DNA of 64,000 nt from Callorhinus ursinus (taxonomy: Eukaryota > Chordata > Mammalia > Carnivora > Otariidae), in NCBI RefSeq assembly GCF_003265705.1, contig NW_020313057.1, forward strand, positions 3,321,893 through 3,385,892, in the 5' to 3' direction. How positions within the stretch are numbered: position 1 is the stretch's first letter; each line of letters opens with the position of its first letter. The notes beneath the pieces were generated by a model. The model did not search any database, was not told the origin of the DNA, and saw nothing but the letters and a program-made list of their open reading frames with translations. Positions 1-10,780 of this stretch are shown here, piece by piece. The translations under genes were made by a program, and so were the position numbers.

Positions 1-118
1 GTAAAATCTCCACATGATGACAAGCTCCTTGAGGGCAGGAAACACATCTTGGTCTCTGGCTCATAACAGGAGTGTGATAAATATTCACTAGATGAGAAAA
101 ATAAATGAAATCTGAAAG
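1..118 (+). mobile_element. L2 LINE 3'-end fragment
   Basis: The text reads like the sense 3' end of L2: a stretch resembling 'gacaagctccttgagggcag', then a 'gataaatattcactagatga' tail. The copy is old, diverged and cut by the window edge, so its 5' extent is unknown. It has no coding capacity here. Confidence 0.6.
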
Positions 119-1062
119 TTTTTTATAAACTTCCCTCAGTGAGAAAATTTGGGAAGAAGAGCAGAATTAAGACATAAACAGAAACAGCCTCATTTTTTTT
201 TTACATTAAATTACCCCACGCCCAATTATTGCTGACGGGAAATGTGTTTGCTCTTACGTGTTCATACAAGCTGAGGAGACAAATGCTCTAAACTCTTAGA
301 TCACACCATGTGTCTTAAAGTAGAAGGAAGCGTGTGTGTGAACAACTGACCAGACTCAGACTCAGCTTATATGTCTCTTCACAGAGTAATGTAAATTTGA
401 CATTTTTATTGGGTGGAAAAAAAAAAAAAAGAAACAAGAAAGCATTCTCTTTTACCACAATTATTTGACTATTTAAGTGAAAGGATTTTTTTTTTTTTTT
501 TTTTTTTGGTCTTGGAAAGACTGAAATGGTGTGATATTTCTGGAGCAGTATTTTTAACGCAGTATAAATTAAACCTTTTTGCACCCACATTATTCATTAT
601 TTGATGTGTTATTTCAGGTTGACATATTGCCAGTCTATTATTTTGCAAACCATTACATTATCACAGCTGCTAAGCTGCATAACTTAAGAATTCAGAATAC
701 AACAGAGTCTCTATAGTCGAGTGTGTGGTGCTTATATTCTGAATGTATTCATGCAGGGAAGTGTGAGACTTTACCAGAAACACATACAGCAGACGGCTTT
801 TAGTGGATATTTATTACCATTGAAAGCAGACAGCCAAGAAACTGTTCAGACAGATCAGTGTATTCACACATATTATTATCCAACCCCCTCATCCTGCATA
901 AGGTTTTGTTCCTTCTATAAATATAGCGCTCTCTGGAGAAGAACACGGCCTAGCAGGGACTCCAGTTCTCTGGTTCACAGGCCGAGTGGAAGGCCCTTTT
1001 CCCCCATATTGGCTAGTCCTGTGCAATTCTAAGTGACCCAAACTTGGTGAACTAACATTGAT
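119..1062. other. Unique AT-rich sequence with A14 and T22 runs
   Basis: No repeat family is recognised apart from A14 at 417-430 and T22 at 486-507, separated by about 55 bp of non-complementary sequence. If the minus-strand exon candidate at 1081-1303 is real, this stretch would be its 3' UTR or flank. It holds minus-strand AATAAA-type hexamers at 1063-1068 and near 810-815. Confidence 0.5.
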
Positions 1063-1080
1063 TTTATTTCTTACAGTAGC

Positions 1081-1303
1081 TTATGTCAAGTTAAACCAGT
1101 GACTTCCCATCTTGGCCAGAATGAGCTTTTCAACCTGCTCGATCATGTAATCTCTGAACACTTTCTGTGGATGTTTTGAAAACAGATCTCTTATAAATTG
1201 CTCTAGCAGAGTGAATACTATCCACCTGTGTAACATTAGAGTTTCTTTGGGCACACAATTAAAAACAGTACACTTTTGTTTGTATTGATTCATTAATGCA
1301 CCT
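1081..1303 (-). CDS. Candidate terminal coding exon of an unidentified gene (weak)
   Basis: I do not recognise this product. On the minus strand a frame is open from 1320 to a TAA stop at 1083-1081. A possible 3' splice site (TTCTCAG, AG at 1305-1304) would start the exon at 1303; its pyrimidine tract is weak. The frame from the ATG at 1293 encodes 70 residues: a Cys-containing start, then an amphipathic, probably helical stretch rich in L, I, K, E and Q, ending MGSHWFNLT. An AATAAA hexamer (minus strand, 1068-1063) follows the stop by 12 bases, which would make a very short 3' UTR. Stop, hexamer and acceptor together are suggestive, but ORFs of this length arise often by chance in AT-rich DNA. 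No domain or partner exon was identified. It could equally be a remnant of an old repeat or a decayed exon. Confidence 0.22.
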
Positions 1304-1356
1304 CTGAGAACAATATTATCTTACGTGTATAAAACAATATGGAAGCAACTATGGCC

Positions 1357-1406
1357 ATGGACCTTTGTCTTCTTTTTTTTTTTTTTTTTATGGACCTTTG
1401 TCTTCT
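1357..1406 (-). mobile_element. Poly(A)-only retrotransposition scar with 17-nt target-site duplication
   Basis: The 17-mer atggacctttgtcttct occurs at 1357-1373 and again, identically, at 1390-1406, with only T16 between. On the minus strand this reads duplication, poly(A), duplication, as if an L1-machinery insertion was truncated to its tail. The minus-strand junction is TT|AGAA, close to the L1 endonuclease preference TT|AAAA. A tandem duplication followed by T-run growth is the alternative. Confidence 0.65.
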
Positions 1407-1499
1407 AATCTGGGAGTGGATACACCACATCTGTGGATTTTTCATTCTTTCTTTTCCTTTCTGGTCGCTCAATAGATAACTGCTTCAAAGGACTTGGTC

Positions 1500-1600
1500 A
1501 GTCATTTTCCTAAGCTCCAGAACCTAGAACAGTTCCTGGCATGTATATTGGGCAAATAAATATTTATTGAATGAATGTGAATAGATGAATAAAAAGAATG
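1500..1600 (+). mobile_element. L2 LINE 3'-end fragment
   Basis: 'cctagaacagttcctggcat' followed by 'aaataaatatttattgaatg' is the classic sense 3' end of L2, closing in degenerate GAATGAAT-type units. It is short, old and non-coding. Confidence 0.65.
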
Positions 1601-1603
1601 TCT

Positions 1604-2110
1604 TCATGGTCATAAACTCAGTCCTTTAATCAAATAGAATTGTCACCCAAAGGATAGGGTTGCAAAGTGCCTGCCTTTCTTATGCAGATGAATATTTGTG
1701 TCATTGTTAGTCCTAAGAGGTGACTTAGGATGCTAGCTCTTCTTGGTAGAGAACTTGCTCATGAAAAACTTACTGAAATTCCTCTACACAATTAACATTT
1801 TGAGTGTGTGGGCTGTTCTCCTCCTTCCTGGTCAGAATCTGTATTTGAGTATTTTGAGAGAGTCAATAAATATGTCTCTGATCTTTTTCCTCTACTGCTT
1901 GCTAACTTCTCTCAAAAATGCCAAGGTCACATTTCCACATGGATAATGCTTCCACATAGTCCTCTGATACCTCTAATGGAACATTAATCGGGAAAACCAA
2001 TAAGGCTTAGATGTATATTGATCATTTCTGGAAAATGTGGTCTGAGTTCAATCAAATCAGTCTCAAAATACAAATACTGCAGGGAATGTAATACTTAGGA
2101 CCCAATACAT
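1604..2110. other. Unique sequence, no feature recognised
   Basis: This is AT-rich single-copy sequence. The longest ORF (1743-1946, plus) has no recognisable domain and no splice context, so I treat it as chance. Confidence 0.4.
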
Positions 2111-2114
2111 TAGT

Positions 2115-3480
2115 TATTAATTCCACAGATTTTTATTTAATACCTACTACATGCCACGCAGTGCTCAAGACCCAGGGAATGTAGCCAAGTCTCTTAAGTG
2201 ATGCTAAGGCCTCTACGGAAAAATAGAGCAGGGAGGTGCTGCAATTTTAGATGACGTGGCTCTCGGTAAAGATACTTGAGAAGAGACATACAGGAGTTAG
2301 GGGACGAGCCACAGAGCCCTCTGGAGAAGGACTGTGCCCAGGAGAAGAAACCACCAGTATATAAGAGATGCGATGCCAGAGCATCCTGGATGGGCTTGGA
2401 AACTAGTTGGGGTGGGGGGGGACGGGGAGCTGGAGCCCAGTGAGGGGATGGGGTACATGGAACAGAGCAGCCATCAGGGACGTGCTAGGAGCCCCGGTGA
2501 CAGAGGGCTGTGTGGGCCGCGATAAGGACTTGGGGGTTTTCCTCTGAGTGAGACAGAAGACGACCAGTGGCCTGGGGACAGAAGGGTGACATCAGCTGAC
2601 GTGTTTTGAAAGAATCCCTGTGGCTACAAGGCTGATAGGAAAATGGACGGAAGCAGGGCGACTCACTAGGTCATTAGCGTAATAATCCTGTGAGGGATGA
2701 TGATGGTTTAGATCAGAGCATATTCTGGTGGTGCTGAGAAATGAGAAATGAATGGATTCTGGATTTATCTAGAAGGTAGAGTTGACAGGATAGGATGATG
2801 GATCGGGTGGCAAGTGAGGAGATAAGAGAAGGATCAAGACTGACCCCCGGGCAGCTGGAACCTGGGATTGACACGAGGATTGGAGACCCTGCCGAGAGGC
2901 TGGTGGGAGTGACGGCAGAGTCGGGGAGACTGAGAGCTCTCTTTGGATGGCGTGGACTTGAGATGATTGAAATTCAAATGGAGGATATGAAGAATGTAAG
3001 TTTCATGTGCAGGTGAGAGGTCTGGGCTGCGGAGGTAAACGCGGACACTGTCATGGGCGCCCTGAAGCTGGCCTGTCCAGGCTCGCAAGAGCTGATTGTG
3101 CGCATCTCTTCCCAATTCCCCATTCACTGGTGACAGGTTGGCAGCTTGAGATGGGTCATGGCGGGAGAAATGCACCATACAAATTAGCAAAATTGACAAA
3201 TCAGGCCTTTTTTTTTTCTTCTAGCGAGTTCATAGTTAAACTAGGATACTGCCAGCAGATGGTGTTTAAAGCCGCAGGACCAGGAGATGTCACCTGGGGA
3301 ATGTATGTGGACGGGGACGAGGAGATGTCTGAGGACTGGACCCGAGGCCACTCTAAAGTTGAGAGGTCAGTTCCATGAGGAGGAACCAGCAACCAAGCCT
3401 AGTAAGGAGCAGCCAGTGAGGTAGAAATAGAATTGGAGAGAAATTCTCAGAAGGGACCATCAGGCTATCCAATGCTGCTG
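2115..3480 (-). mobile_element. Long antisense L2 LINE copy, interrupted near 3043-3235
   Basis: Read on the plus strand this follows the reverse complement of the L2 3' region for well over 1 kb. It begins with a degenerate 'tttatttaatacctactaca' and continues through 'ggatggaagcaggg'-, 'gtaatcc'-, 'ggattctgga'- and 'gaggaaccagcaa'-like blocks in the expected order. It ends near a 'ccaatgctgctg' block at about 3475. About 190 bp at 3043-3235 does not match the rest of the element. The copy is heavily diverged and carries no intact reading frame. Confidence 0.65.
3043..3235. mobile_element. Unidentified insertion within the antisense L2
   Basis: L2 similarity breaks at about 3042 and resumes at about 3236. 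The inserted block has a T10 followed by ctt at 3209-3221 and is flanked by similar short words (gtaaac before, gttaaac after) that could be a decayed duplication of 7-8 bp. I do not recognise the family. A short hAT-type element or an old SINE is possible. Confidence 0.35.
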
Positions 3481-3559
3481 CTAGCCATGGAAGGTAGGGA
3501 CGAGGAAATCACCTCATTACACTGTTATCAAAAAGCTTGTGTGCAGATGGCATGCATCA

Positions 3560-3675
3560 AAATTGCCGGGCATTTTCTAAATCACAGAGGCCTAGTCTCC
3601 AACCCAGACATACTGAATCTGAACCTCTGGGCCATACATACAACATGGACTCAAGTTTGAGAAACAGTACCTGAA
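3560..3675 (+). mobile_element. MER5A-like hAT-Charlie MITE fragment
   Basis: The block 'cagacatactgaatctgaac' followed by 'ctctgggcc', and the closing 'aagtttgagaaac', match the plus orientation of MER5A. Its 5' terminal repeat is missing or decayed. It is a non-autonomous DNA transposon remnant with no coding content. Confidence 0.55.
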
Positions 3676-3679
3676 GTAT

Positions 3680-5731
3680 AGTTTTCCAGAAACAGAAGCA
3701 CCAGTGAGGTAGAGAAGAGAGCACAGCCTAGGAAGGGGGAAATAATGCAGACAGGAAAAGAGCGAGTCTAGGGCCAATTTTTATGCCACCAAAGTCAATC
3801 TCGGACACAGCAAGTAGAGGCTATGATGGGGGTAACGAGGGGAAGGAAGCTTATGACAACCAAGGCCAGGAGTGAGTCTTCCTCCTGGTGGCACCCTAGA
3901 AACACAGTGTTCCTATTTGACATCTCCCCCCCAACACACACACACATTTAAACCACTGTATCAGAAAAGTAGAACTGCATTGTCCCTTACAGATTTGTCC
4001 AGCCAAAAAAAAAAAAAAAAAGCCCACAAGCAAGAAGACGAAAAATTTCAATATCTTTTGTTGGTCACCTATATCAAAAGCGAACATTCCCCCTCGAAGT
4101 TTTAGCTTTCCTAAGATCTATCTGAAGAAGACCTCTTTTGTTTTGTTTGGCCTCTAAAATTTTTTAAAAAAATGGATTGATGTAATCATGTGTCAGGGCT
4201 TCAGAACCCAGCCAAGTCCCAGAATATATTTAGAAAGTATAGTTTAGGGTTGAGCCAGCCACTGAGGGACTGAAATGAGCAAGTCCTAACTTGAACTCTG
4301 GATTTAAGGCCTCGGAGCTGGCCTGCAAAAGCAAATGGTTTTGAATTGAAATGGAAGAAGTTATGTCTTTGACATCAGGTTCTGTTTTACTGGGTCTTCG
4401 TGGCATTCTTGTAGAAAATAATCGTGCTCTTAACTGCCAGTTGGGTTGAAGGAAAATAACAGCCATTAGCGATTTGAACACAGTCCTTGAGGTAGATCCC
4501 ATCAGAGTGTTCACCCAGTTAACAGCATGCAGATTTCCCTTCCCCATCCCCGCCCACGTTCCCCTTCTAGGTAAGGAGGTGCCTCTGGCACATCACATCT
4601 GAACTAGTGTGGGAACAGTTTTAATAGCAGACGTGTTGTGGGTCCCTCCCACGATTCTGAGCTGATGATGGGGAATAAGACTATTTTGTTTGTGGAGCAG
4701 AACTGGTGGGCCTGGGCGCAGAGGAGTTCAGTTGTCAGTGCTCGGAGCACACTCTTCTGCACACGAGCAGTAACACCCTTGCTTTTGCAGGGCTGTGTTG
4801 CATGGCCAAGTCCGTGCGTATAGGCAGCAATGCGGGTGCCAGGTCCTAGAACCCCTGTTGTGAAAACGTCAATCCACTATTTAAGGAGAGGGAGAGGGGA
4901 GGGCACCCCTCATCCTGCTGGCCTCCAGCTCTGAGTTTTCAAGCAGCAGAGCTTTTAGGGAGAGGAGCTACAAAAGAAAAATATAATCCTCCAGAAACAC
5001 TTAACTGATTTGAACTCAGCAGCACAGAGCGATACACTCACGTGATCGCCTCCAGTGGCAACTGCACTCTCTCCCAAGGACCAGTGTCCAAAAAGCAGGA
5101 GCCAGGCTCCCTAGGCCCTGTGCCATCCCATTCAACGTCTCCTCAGTGCGATAATACCAATATCCTGTGGCATTTTGTTCAGTCAGAGTCCGTGCTCAGA
5201 ACATCTTCATTGTCCCTTATTTCTAGTACTCTTCCTTAGATGTGTGTGTTCTGTGGTCCCCTCTGGACAGTAGTGAACCAACATGCCCAACAGCAGATAA
5301 AAGTATCTTTGAGACTTTGTGACTTCCTTTTCCCTTCAATCAAATGGCCTTAAGGTGGCATGAGAGAAACATGTATAATGTGCAGGCAAAGACTTTCTTG
5401 TCCCTTCGGAGACTCACCAATCAGAAAATGGTTATTTTCAAGAGCTTATATGTATTTCCTCTGGTACCCTTGGGACCTAATCCTTCATGTTAACCCTGGA
5501 ATGCCTCTGTTCACATTCAGTGTCCTGTAAAATAAGGCCCCATCCAGGCATTATAACTCAAACCCTGTATGAGCCAGGCAGTCAGATAATTAGGACAGCA
5601 AGGAAAGGGGCCCTAGCAAATGGGGCCAGTACTACTCAGCTCTGCCACCGGGGAGACAGGGGTTGCTGTTCCTGCACTTCTGACTTTTCCAAAAAAATCT
5701 TTGTGCAATTTTTTTCTGCGTTAAGGGAAAA

Positions 5732-5735
<4 letters not shown>
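3680..5735. other. Mostly unique sequence
   Basis: I see an A17 run at about 4005-4021 and a short (CA)n near 3937-3946, with no recognised transposon. ORFs here (for example 4230-4547 minus) lack start context, domains or splice signals and are treated as chance. Confidence 0.4.

Positions 5736-5804
<69 letters not shown>
5736..5804. repeat. Compound microsatellite (TG)n(GA)n
   Basis: About twenty TG units (5736-5774) run directly into about fifteen GA units (5775-5804). The alternating purine-pyrimidine half abuts an all-purine half. Overlapping ORFs on both strands are products of the repeat. Confidence 0.97.
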
Positions 5805-5809
<5 letters not shown>

Positions 5810-7443
5810 CTCAATTTTTTTATGCTGGCAACCAATCCAAGCTCAAAGAAAAGGACTGCATGCCAACAAAGCACATTTGTGGGCTACATTTGGCCCACAA
5901 GATGCCAGTTTTCAACCTCTACAATAAAAAGACTGCCACCCAACCTAAATATCTATGTATTCTCTCTCCCCAGTCTTGAATTTCATAAAAAGGAGACATC
6001 TCAATTAAAAAAAAAAAAAAAAAACTTAATCCTGGAATAGAGCCTCAGGCCTTCCAGCTGGCATCATAATCCTACTGCTAAATCAGAATTTATTAAAAAA
6101 AACTCTTTTGACAGGTTAAATGCAAATTTTAAGATATATTTAAATAAATTGAATGCATGTCCTCCAGCTATAGGAAATAGGAAGACAGCATCCTCTTCGC
6201 TGAGAGCATAGTTTTATCACCTAGCAAGGAGAACAGAACTGGGGAACAACTGAACCTACAGTCTAATTACTGCCTGATAGGACAGCTTAGCATCAGCCAC
6301 ATTCTTCTGCTTTTAGCAGATGTTCCCAGTGTTAAAGGAAACCGTATTGAACAGTTTCAGCCAATGAAGCCATCGCCCCACCACCCAGAGATCTATAGTT
6401 TGCCGCTAAACCATATTTACAGACCAGCATTTTGTGGTCCAACTCAAAACCGGAGGCCACATGAGAACCAAAATGAGGTTCTTTTATGATCAAGGTGGTT
6501 GACTGGTAACAGCTGAACTAAAATCTTTTAGTTCTAAATCACTTCTTTCATGCTAGATGGAAGGGAATTCTGGGGTCTCAGCCAAGTCCCCGGGCAAGAA
6601 CTTGAACGGATTCACAGCTCCCTTTCTGAGGAACTCGTTGGCTCTTCCCATCGGAACTCCTGATCCTAACCAGGTGGAAGGGTGCTCCAGGCTGGAAGAC
6701 AATGCCAGTCTCGCTTCCTAACTGTCCCTTCTGAATACCAACGGTCACTTGTCATATTCGCAGCAGAGACGTGTCTCTTTCATTTTCATCTCAGGATAGC
6801 TTTATTTCTGCCTCTTCCTAGATACAGCCCCTGTGAACTGACTGCCTTCTAGCACTTAACCCAAGGGTTCCGAAGGATATTCGTCCCCAGGAGAAGCAGA
6901 TCGATGGACCTGTTAGCTACTCATTACTTTAATGCCTTTGTGCTATATCTTTAGGAAGTTAAAAAATCAAATATCAACATACCTGGGCCATATTTTCTCA
7001 ACACCCTGCAGGGAATATTTTGAGTTAAGATTTTATTCATCTTTATTGAGGCTCGATGTTTAGCCTCCTTTTTTTCGACAAGCAGCAGGTCAGTCTGGGC
7101 CTGAACCCGGCCACAGACCTAGGTCTTGGGCAGGACACAGAGTGGAGGGGGGCAGGAGTTTCAGAAGATAAAACCAAGGCCAGATAACAGGGTTTGCTGG
7201 TTCCCATGATCTCTGAAACAAGCCCTCCCAGACAGGTGAATGGGGCATGAGTCTGAAAATGTTAGGGCTGGAAGCATTTGCAATGAAACAGTCAGACAGA
7301 GACCGGAGAAATTAGAGAAGTAGATTCAAAGCAGAAGGTGGGAGGAAGAGTGGGTGACCTGCGTGAAACCCTTACTTGGGGTGTGTCTGAGCCCAGGGAG
7401 CAGGTGTAGAATGGACCACCTTGATCAGAAAGCCAACAAAACA
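5805..7443. other. Unique sequence with one poly(A) run
   Basis: A run of about 18 A lies at 6007-6024. No transposon is recognised between the microsatellite and the SINE at 7444. Confidence 0.4.
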
Positions 7444-7646
7444 GGGGCGCCTGGGTGGCTCGGTCGTTAAGCGTCTGCCTTCGACTCAGGTCATGATCCC
7501 AGGGTCCTGGGATCGAGCCCCGCATCGGGCTCCCCGCTCGGCGGGAGGCCTGCTTCTCCCTCTCCCACTCCCCCTGCTCATGTTCCCTCTCTCGCTGTGT
7601 CTCTCTCTGTCAAATAAATAAATAAAATCTTAAAAAAAAAAAAAAA
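7444..7646 (+). mobile_element. Can-SINE (tRNA-derived, arctoid type)
   Basis: Full length: GGGGCGCCTGGGTGGCTCGG head with an A-box-like TGGCTCGG, a B-box-like GGATCGAGCCCC, a CT-rich middle, then (AAAT)n and AATCTT followed by A15. Close to the family consensus, so fairly young. Target-site duplications are not clear by eye. It is non-coding and depends on L1 machinery for mobility. Confidence 0.95.
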
Positions 7647-7690
7647 GAAACATATGAAAATGCTTCCGAGCCTTTTTCAAAATGACAGTT

Positions 7691-7910
7691 AAAGATATTG
7701 CTCCTTGGGGCACCTGGGTGATGCAGTCGCTTAAGCGTCTGACTCATGGTTTCGGCTCAGGTCGTGATCTCAGGTCCTGAGATGGAGCCCCACATTGGGC
7801 TCTGCGCTTGGTGCTGAGTCTGCTTCAGACTCTCTCTCTGCCCCTTCCCCGCCCCCAGCTTGCATTCTCTCTCTCAAATAAATCTTTTTTTAAAAAAGAT
7901 ATTGTTCCTT
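7691..7910 (+). mobile_element. Can-SINE with 16-nt target-site duplication
   Basis: The element spans 7707-7894 and is flanked by aaagatattgctcctt (7691-7706) and aaagatattgttcctt (7895-7910), 15 of 16 identical. The head is GGGGCACCTGGGTGATGCAG. It is more diverged than its neighbour at 7444 and has a short tail. The two lie only 60 bp apart in the same orientation but have independent flanks, so they are separate insertions. Confidence 0.95.
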
Positions 7911-9784
7911 ACGTTTTTTTTTTTTTTCAGTATCCCTTATATAAATTCCACCCTGTTCATTCCTTTTAGGAGATGATAAGATTTGCTTACCTTTTTTACC
8001 TTTGTCGCCAGCTAACAAATGGGGCAGCTCATTCCAGAAGCCTTTTCACATTTATCCCACCCTTTTAAGTAGCTCTTTTTTCTATTTCTATCATCCTTCA
8101 TTTCTTAGTTTACTCTTATTTTCCATGTATTTATTTATATGCTTATATTTTCCACCCCTGCCAAGCAGCATGGAATCCTGTAAGTTTCCCTCCTGTTTGT
8201 GTTCCTTTTTGAAAGGGAAACCAACATAATGGCAACACAGACCATTGAGAGTAAAAAAATAGAACAAAGTATTCTACTTCCCTTCTCTTGGCAGAACTAA
8301 TGATCCCAACAGGTGTATCAGAAATGTTTAAAGGTAAGCTGAGACATGGGAACATTGCGCTCTGAACAAGGCAGTTCTTTTTCCCAGGAGGGAATGAATG
8401 CATTCGGAGTGTTTAGTCCCAACAAAACAGAGCTACTCCATTTCACCCCATTGTGCGTTGTGCGTACCTGGTGACTGAGCACAGCCCCTTGGTGGCAGTT
8501 GAAGGGGTGTTCCTGGGGAGAACAGAGAATACACCAGAGATGGGTATCCCCAGTGGAGGGTCAGAAAGTGCGTACTCCTGTTTGGAATCTCCGAGTCTGA
8601 CGCCCACCTTCCATATGGGCTGCAGCTATGACTGACAATGACTTTGCTATAGCGTCCCAACCTGCGGTGCAGAGGGCCAAAAAAGAGGCAGTTTCTGCCT
8701 CTTCCAGGATGTTGGAAGCCTCCGTTTTGTCCCTTTCACCCTACACTTCTTTTTTCCTTTTCTTTCTAAATGTTGCTGTCAGTGTGCTCTGCTGTAAACT
8801 ATCAGATACACAAGTAACAACAGGTTCCTGGGAAAGATTTGCTGCCGCAGGCGATGGGTCAGTGCCAAGAAGAGGAGTAAAGCCAAGAACGCTGTTTTAG
8901 GGAAACCACAGCATTCAGATAGCAGTTTCGGGATCATTGTTCAATTCCATTAGGGATTCTGAGTCAGCGTCTACCTCGGAACCTGGCTCCAGGATCTCCT
9001 CCGGGGGGGGTGAGGGGGACTTTGACCCCCACATGCTTCCAGATACCTTGGCTTTCTTGTTTTAATGTTTAGAAACAGTCCATTACTGGAACATAGTCTC
9101 ACATCTTGCAGTTCACGGGGAAGAAAGACGGTAAGAAAAGCTTCAAGACAACGAGGCTTCACTGGTGGGTCAGGTTTACTCCGAGAGGAAGAAATAACAC
9201 ATCCCCAAACGCTGGCTCTGGGATTTAGCAGCTTTGTGAGAATTTTTTACCTTGAGATAGAAGATGTCACTGTGCTAGGACTTGTCCACTTTGCCAGGCA
9301 ATTGGCTCTCCCATGGCTCAGCTAAAGTGTCGAGGAAGCTAGATCTCGCTCCCTGATGGCTGAGACATCAGGCCAAGAAGTTCTGGCAAAGGAAGTCCTC
9401 CGCAGTGTGCTTCCTTCCGTCCTGCAGTGAATTAGCTGGGTCAGCCAGGGTCAAGGAGCAAATATCAAGTGACACATTTTCCTCCCTCCTTCCCAAGCAC
9501 ATCCCCAGACACAGCCCTCTGGGGACAGGAGGAAGGAAATGCACTGATCGGATAGACGCGCCGGCCAGGCCCCTGGGGACGGAGGGGAGAGCACCTCCTA
9601 CGGGTTTTCAGGCACCTCGTCTTCCTCTCCCTCCCCAACCTCTCCACAGTGATCTCAGGTCTCCGAGAAAATGACCGGGAGCAAAGTCAGACAGAACGTT
9701 GCCGAGACCCAGGAGACTTTGACCTGATAGCCAACAATGTAAAGTACGGTTATGCAATGAGCAGGTGTGGGTGTGCATTCCCAC
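7911..9784. other. Unique sequence
   Basis: It opens with a T-rich run (7914-7927) just after the SINE duplication. No repeat family is recognised. Around 9541-9600 it is GC-rich with a few CpGs, but far too short for a CpG island. ORFs here lack supporting signals. Confidence 0.4.
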
Positions 9785-9895
9785 TGTATAGCAGAGGAAA
9801 ACACCCAGAGAGATGAAATCATGGGCCCAGGGTCATATAGCCCCAGTGGCAGGTCTGGGATTGAATCCAGGCAGTTTGACTCCAGGGATCTGACT
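9785..9895 (-). mobile_element. MIR SINE fragment
   Basis: Plus-strand text 'ggcccagggtcatatagccc' then 'ggtctgggattgaatccagg' is the reverse complement of the MIR core and tRNA-like head. It is old and diverged. Confidence 0.65.
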
Positions 9896-9967
9896 AGGGT
9901 CTAAATTAGAGTGAAACTCTTAGGGCCCAAGCTGCTGAGAAAAAGTGTCCTTGAGGGAGGAACCAGG

Positions 9968-10103
9968 ATGGCCAGCTTCGGCAAATGAAAATACAGGACG
10001 CTCAGTTACGTTTGAATTTCGGCAAATAGCTGTTTAGTGTAAGGATGCCTCCGAAATTCAAATTTAACTGGGTGCCCCATATTTTATCTGGCAGCCCTGA
10101 CAA
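9968..10103. mobile_element. MER53-like palindromic MITE
   Basis: The left end (gccag, then aatacaggacgctcagttac) and right end (aactgggtgccccatatttt, then tggcagcc) are imperfect inverted repeats, and the inner gtttgaatttcgg mirrors ccgaaattcaaat. The whole element can fold into one hairpin. Length and sequence fit the hAT-type MITE MER53. Confidence 0.65.
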
Positions 10104-10611
10104 TTGGGGCCTGTTCCATTTCCTCTTCTGTCTTTCTTGTTTTCCTCTTGTATTCAGTATGCTGTCCCCCTGCTTTCCTTGATTTCTCCTCCTAGGTCCT
10201 TCTGTGCAATTTCTGAGCTCGACTTTGGTGCATCATCTTGCTTGAAAATCAGTTGTTAATGATCATCTAGTATTGTTTGAAGGCCCATAAGATGCCAGGG
10301 CTTCGCTGTTGTTCAGAAGACTCCAAGTGGTGGCCTGCATTCTCTAAGCCATAGGTGTTAGGTTACGTGCACTGGGAATCCCCCCCTGCCCCCAGAGGAG
10401 AAGAAGCAGGTGCTGCCCAGAGGTGCCAGGGTGGGAGGTGCCACGAGGGCACCGGGGAGACTTCGATTCCCCCAGCCCTGCCTCATCAGAACACTTCTGC
10501 CATCGTTCTTGTGTTTCCACCTAAGATTTCATGTGGGCTAAGATTTCTGTAACTTACAAGTCACCAAAAATCACCATTCTCCGTTCTAGGCTGTTAAGTT
10601 CAAAAGCAGGG
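10104..10611. other. Unique sequence
   Basis: No repeat or coding signal is recognised in this 0.5-kb interval. Confidence 0.4.
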
Positions 10612-10780
10612 CTTCTCAAACCTCAGTGGACAAGGGATCACCTGGGAATCTGGTCAAATGCAGATGCTGGTTCTTTAGGTCTGGGGTGTTGGGCAGGGCC
10701 CGAGAATCTGCATTTCTAACCAGCTCCCAGGTAGTGCTGAAACCAGGGTCCGCGCGAGACACTTTGAGTAACAAGACTCT
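10612..10780 (-). mobile_element. MER5A-like hAT-Charlie MITE
   Basis: 'taggtctgggg', 'gggcccgagaatctgcattt' and 'accagctcccaggtagtgct' match the reverse complement of MER5A in order, bounded by degenerate terminal repeats (cttctcaaac on the left, acactttgagtaac on the right). Nearly full length. Confidence 0.7.

Noticed and set aside
5487..5927. 146-codon ORF with Cys-Val and Arg-Glu repeats
   Set aside because: It is the translation of the TG/GA microsatellite and its flanks.
7444..7520. tRNA-like A and B boxes at SINE heads, here and at the other SINEs
   Set aside because: They are diverged tRNA-derived SINE promoters without a foldable cloverleaf or mature tRNA ends, so they are not tRNA genes.
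9541..9600. GC-rich stretch with several CpGs as a possible CpG island promoter
   Set aside because: It is only about 60 bp long and flanked by ordinary composition.
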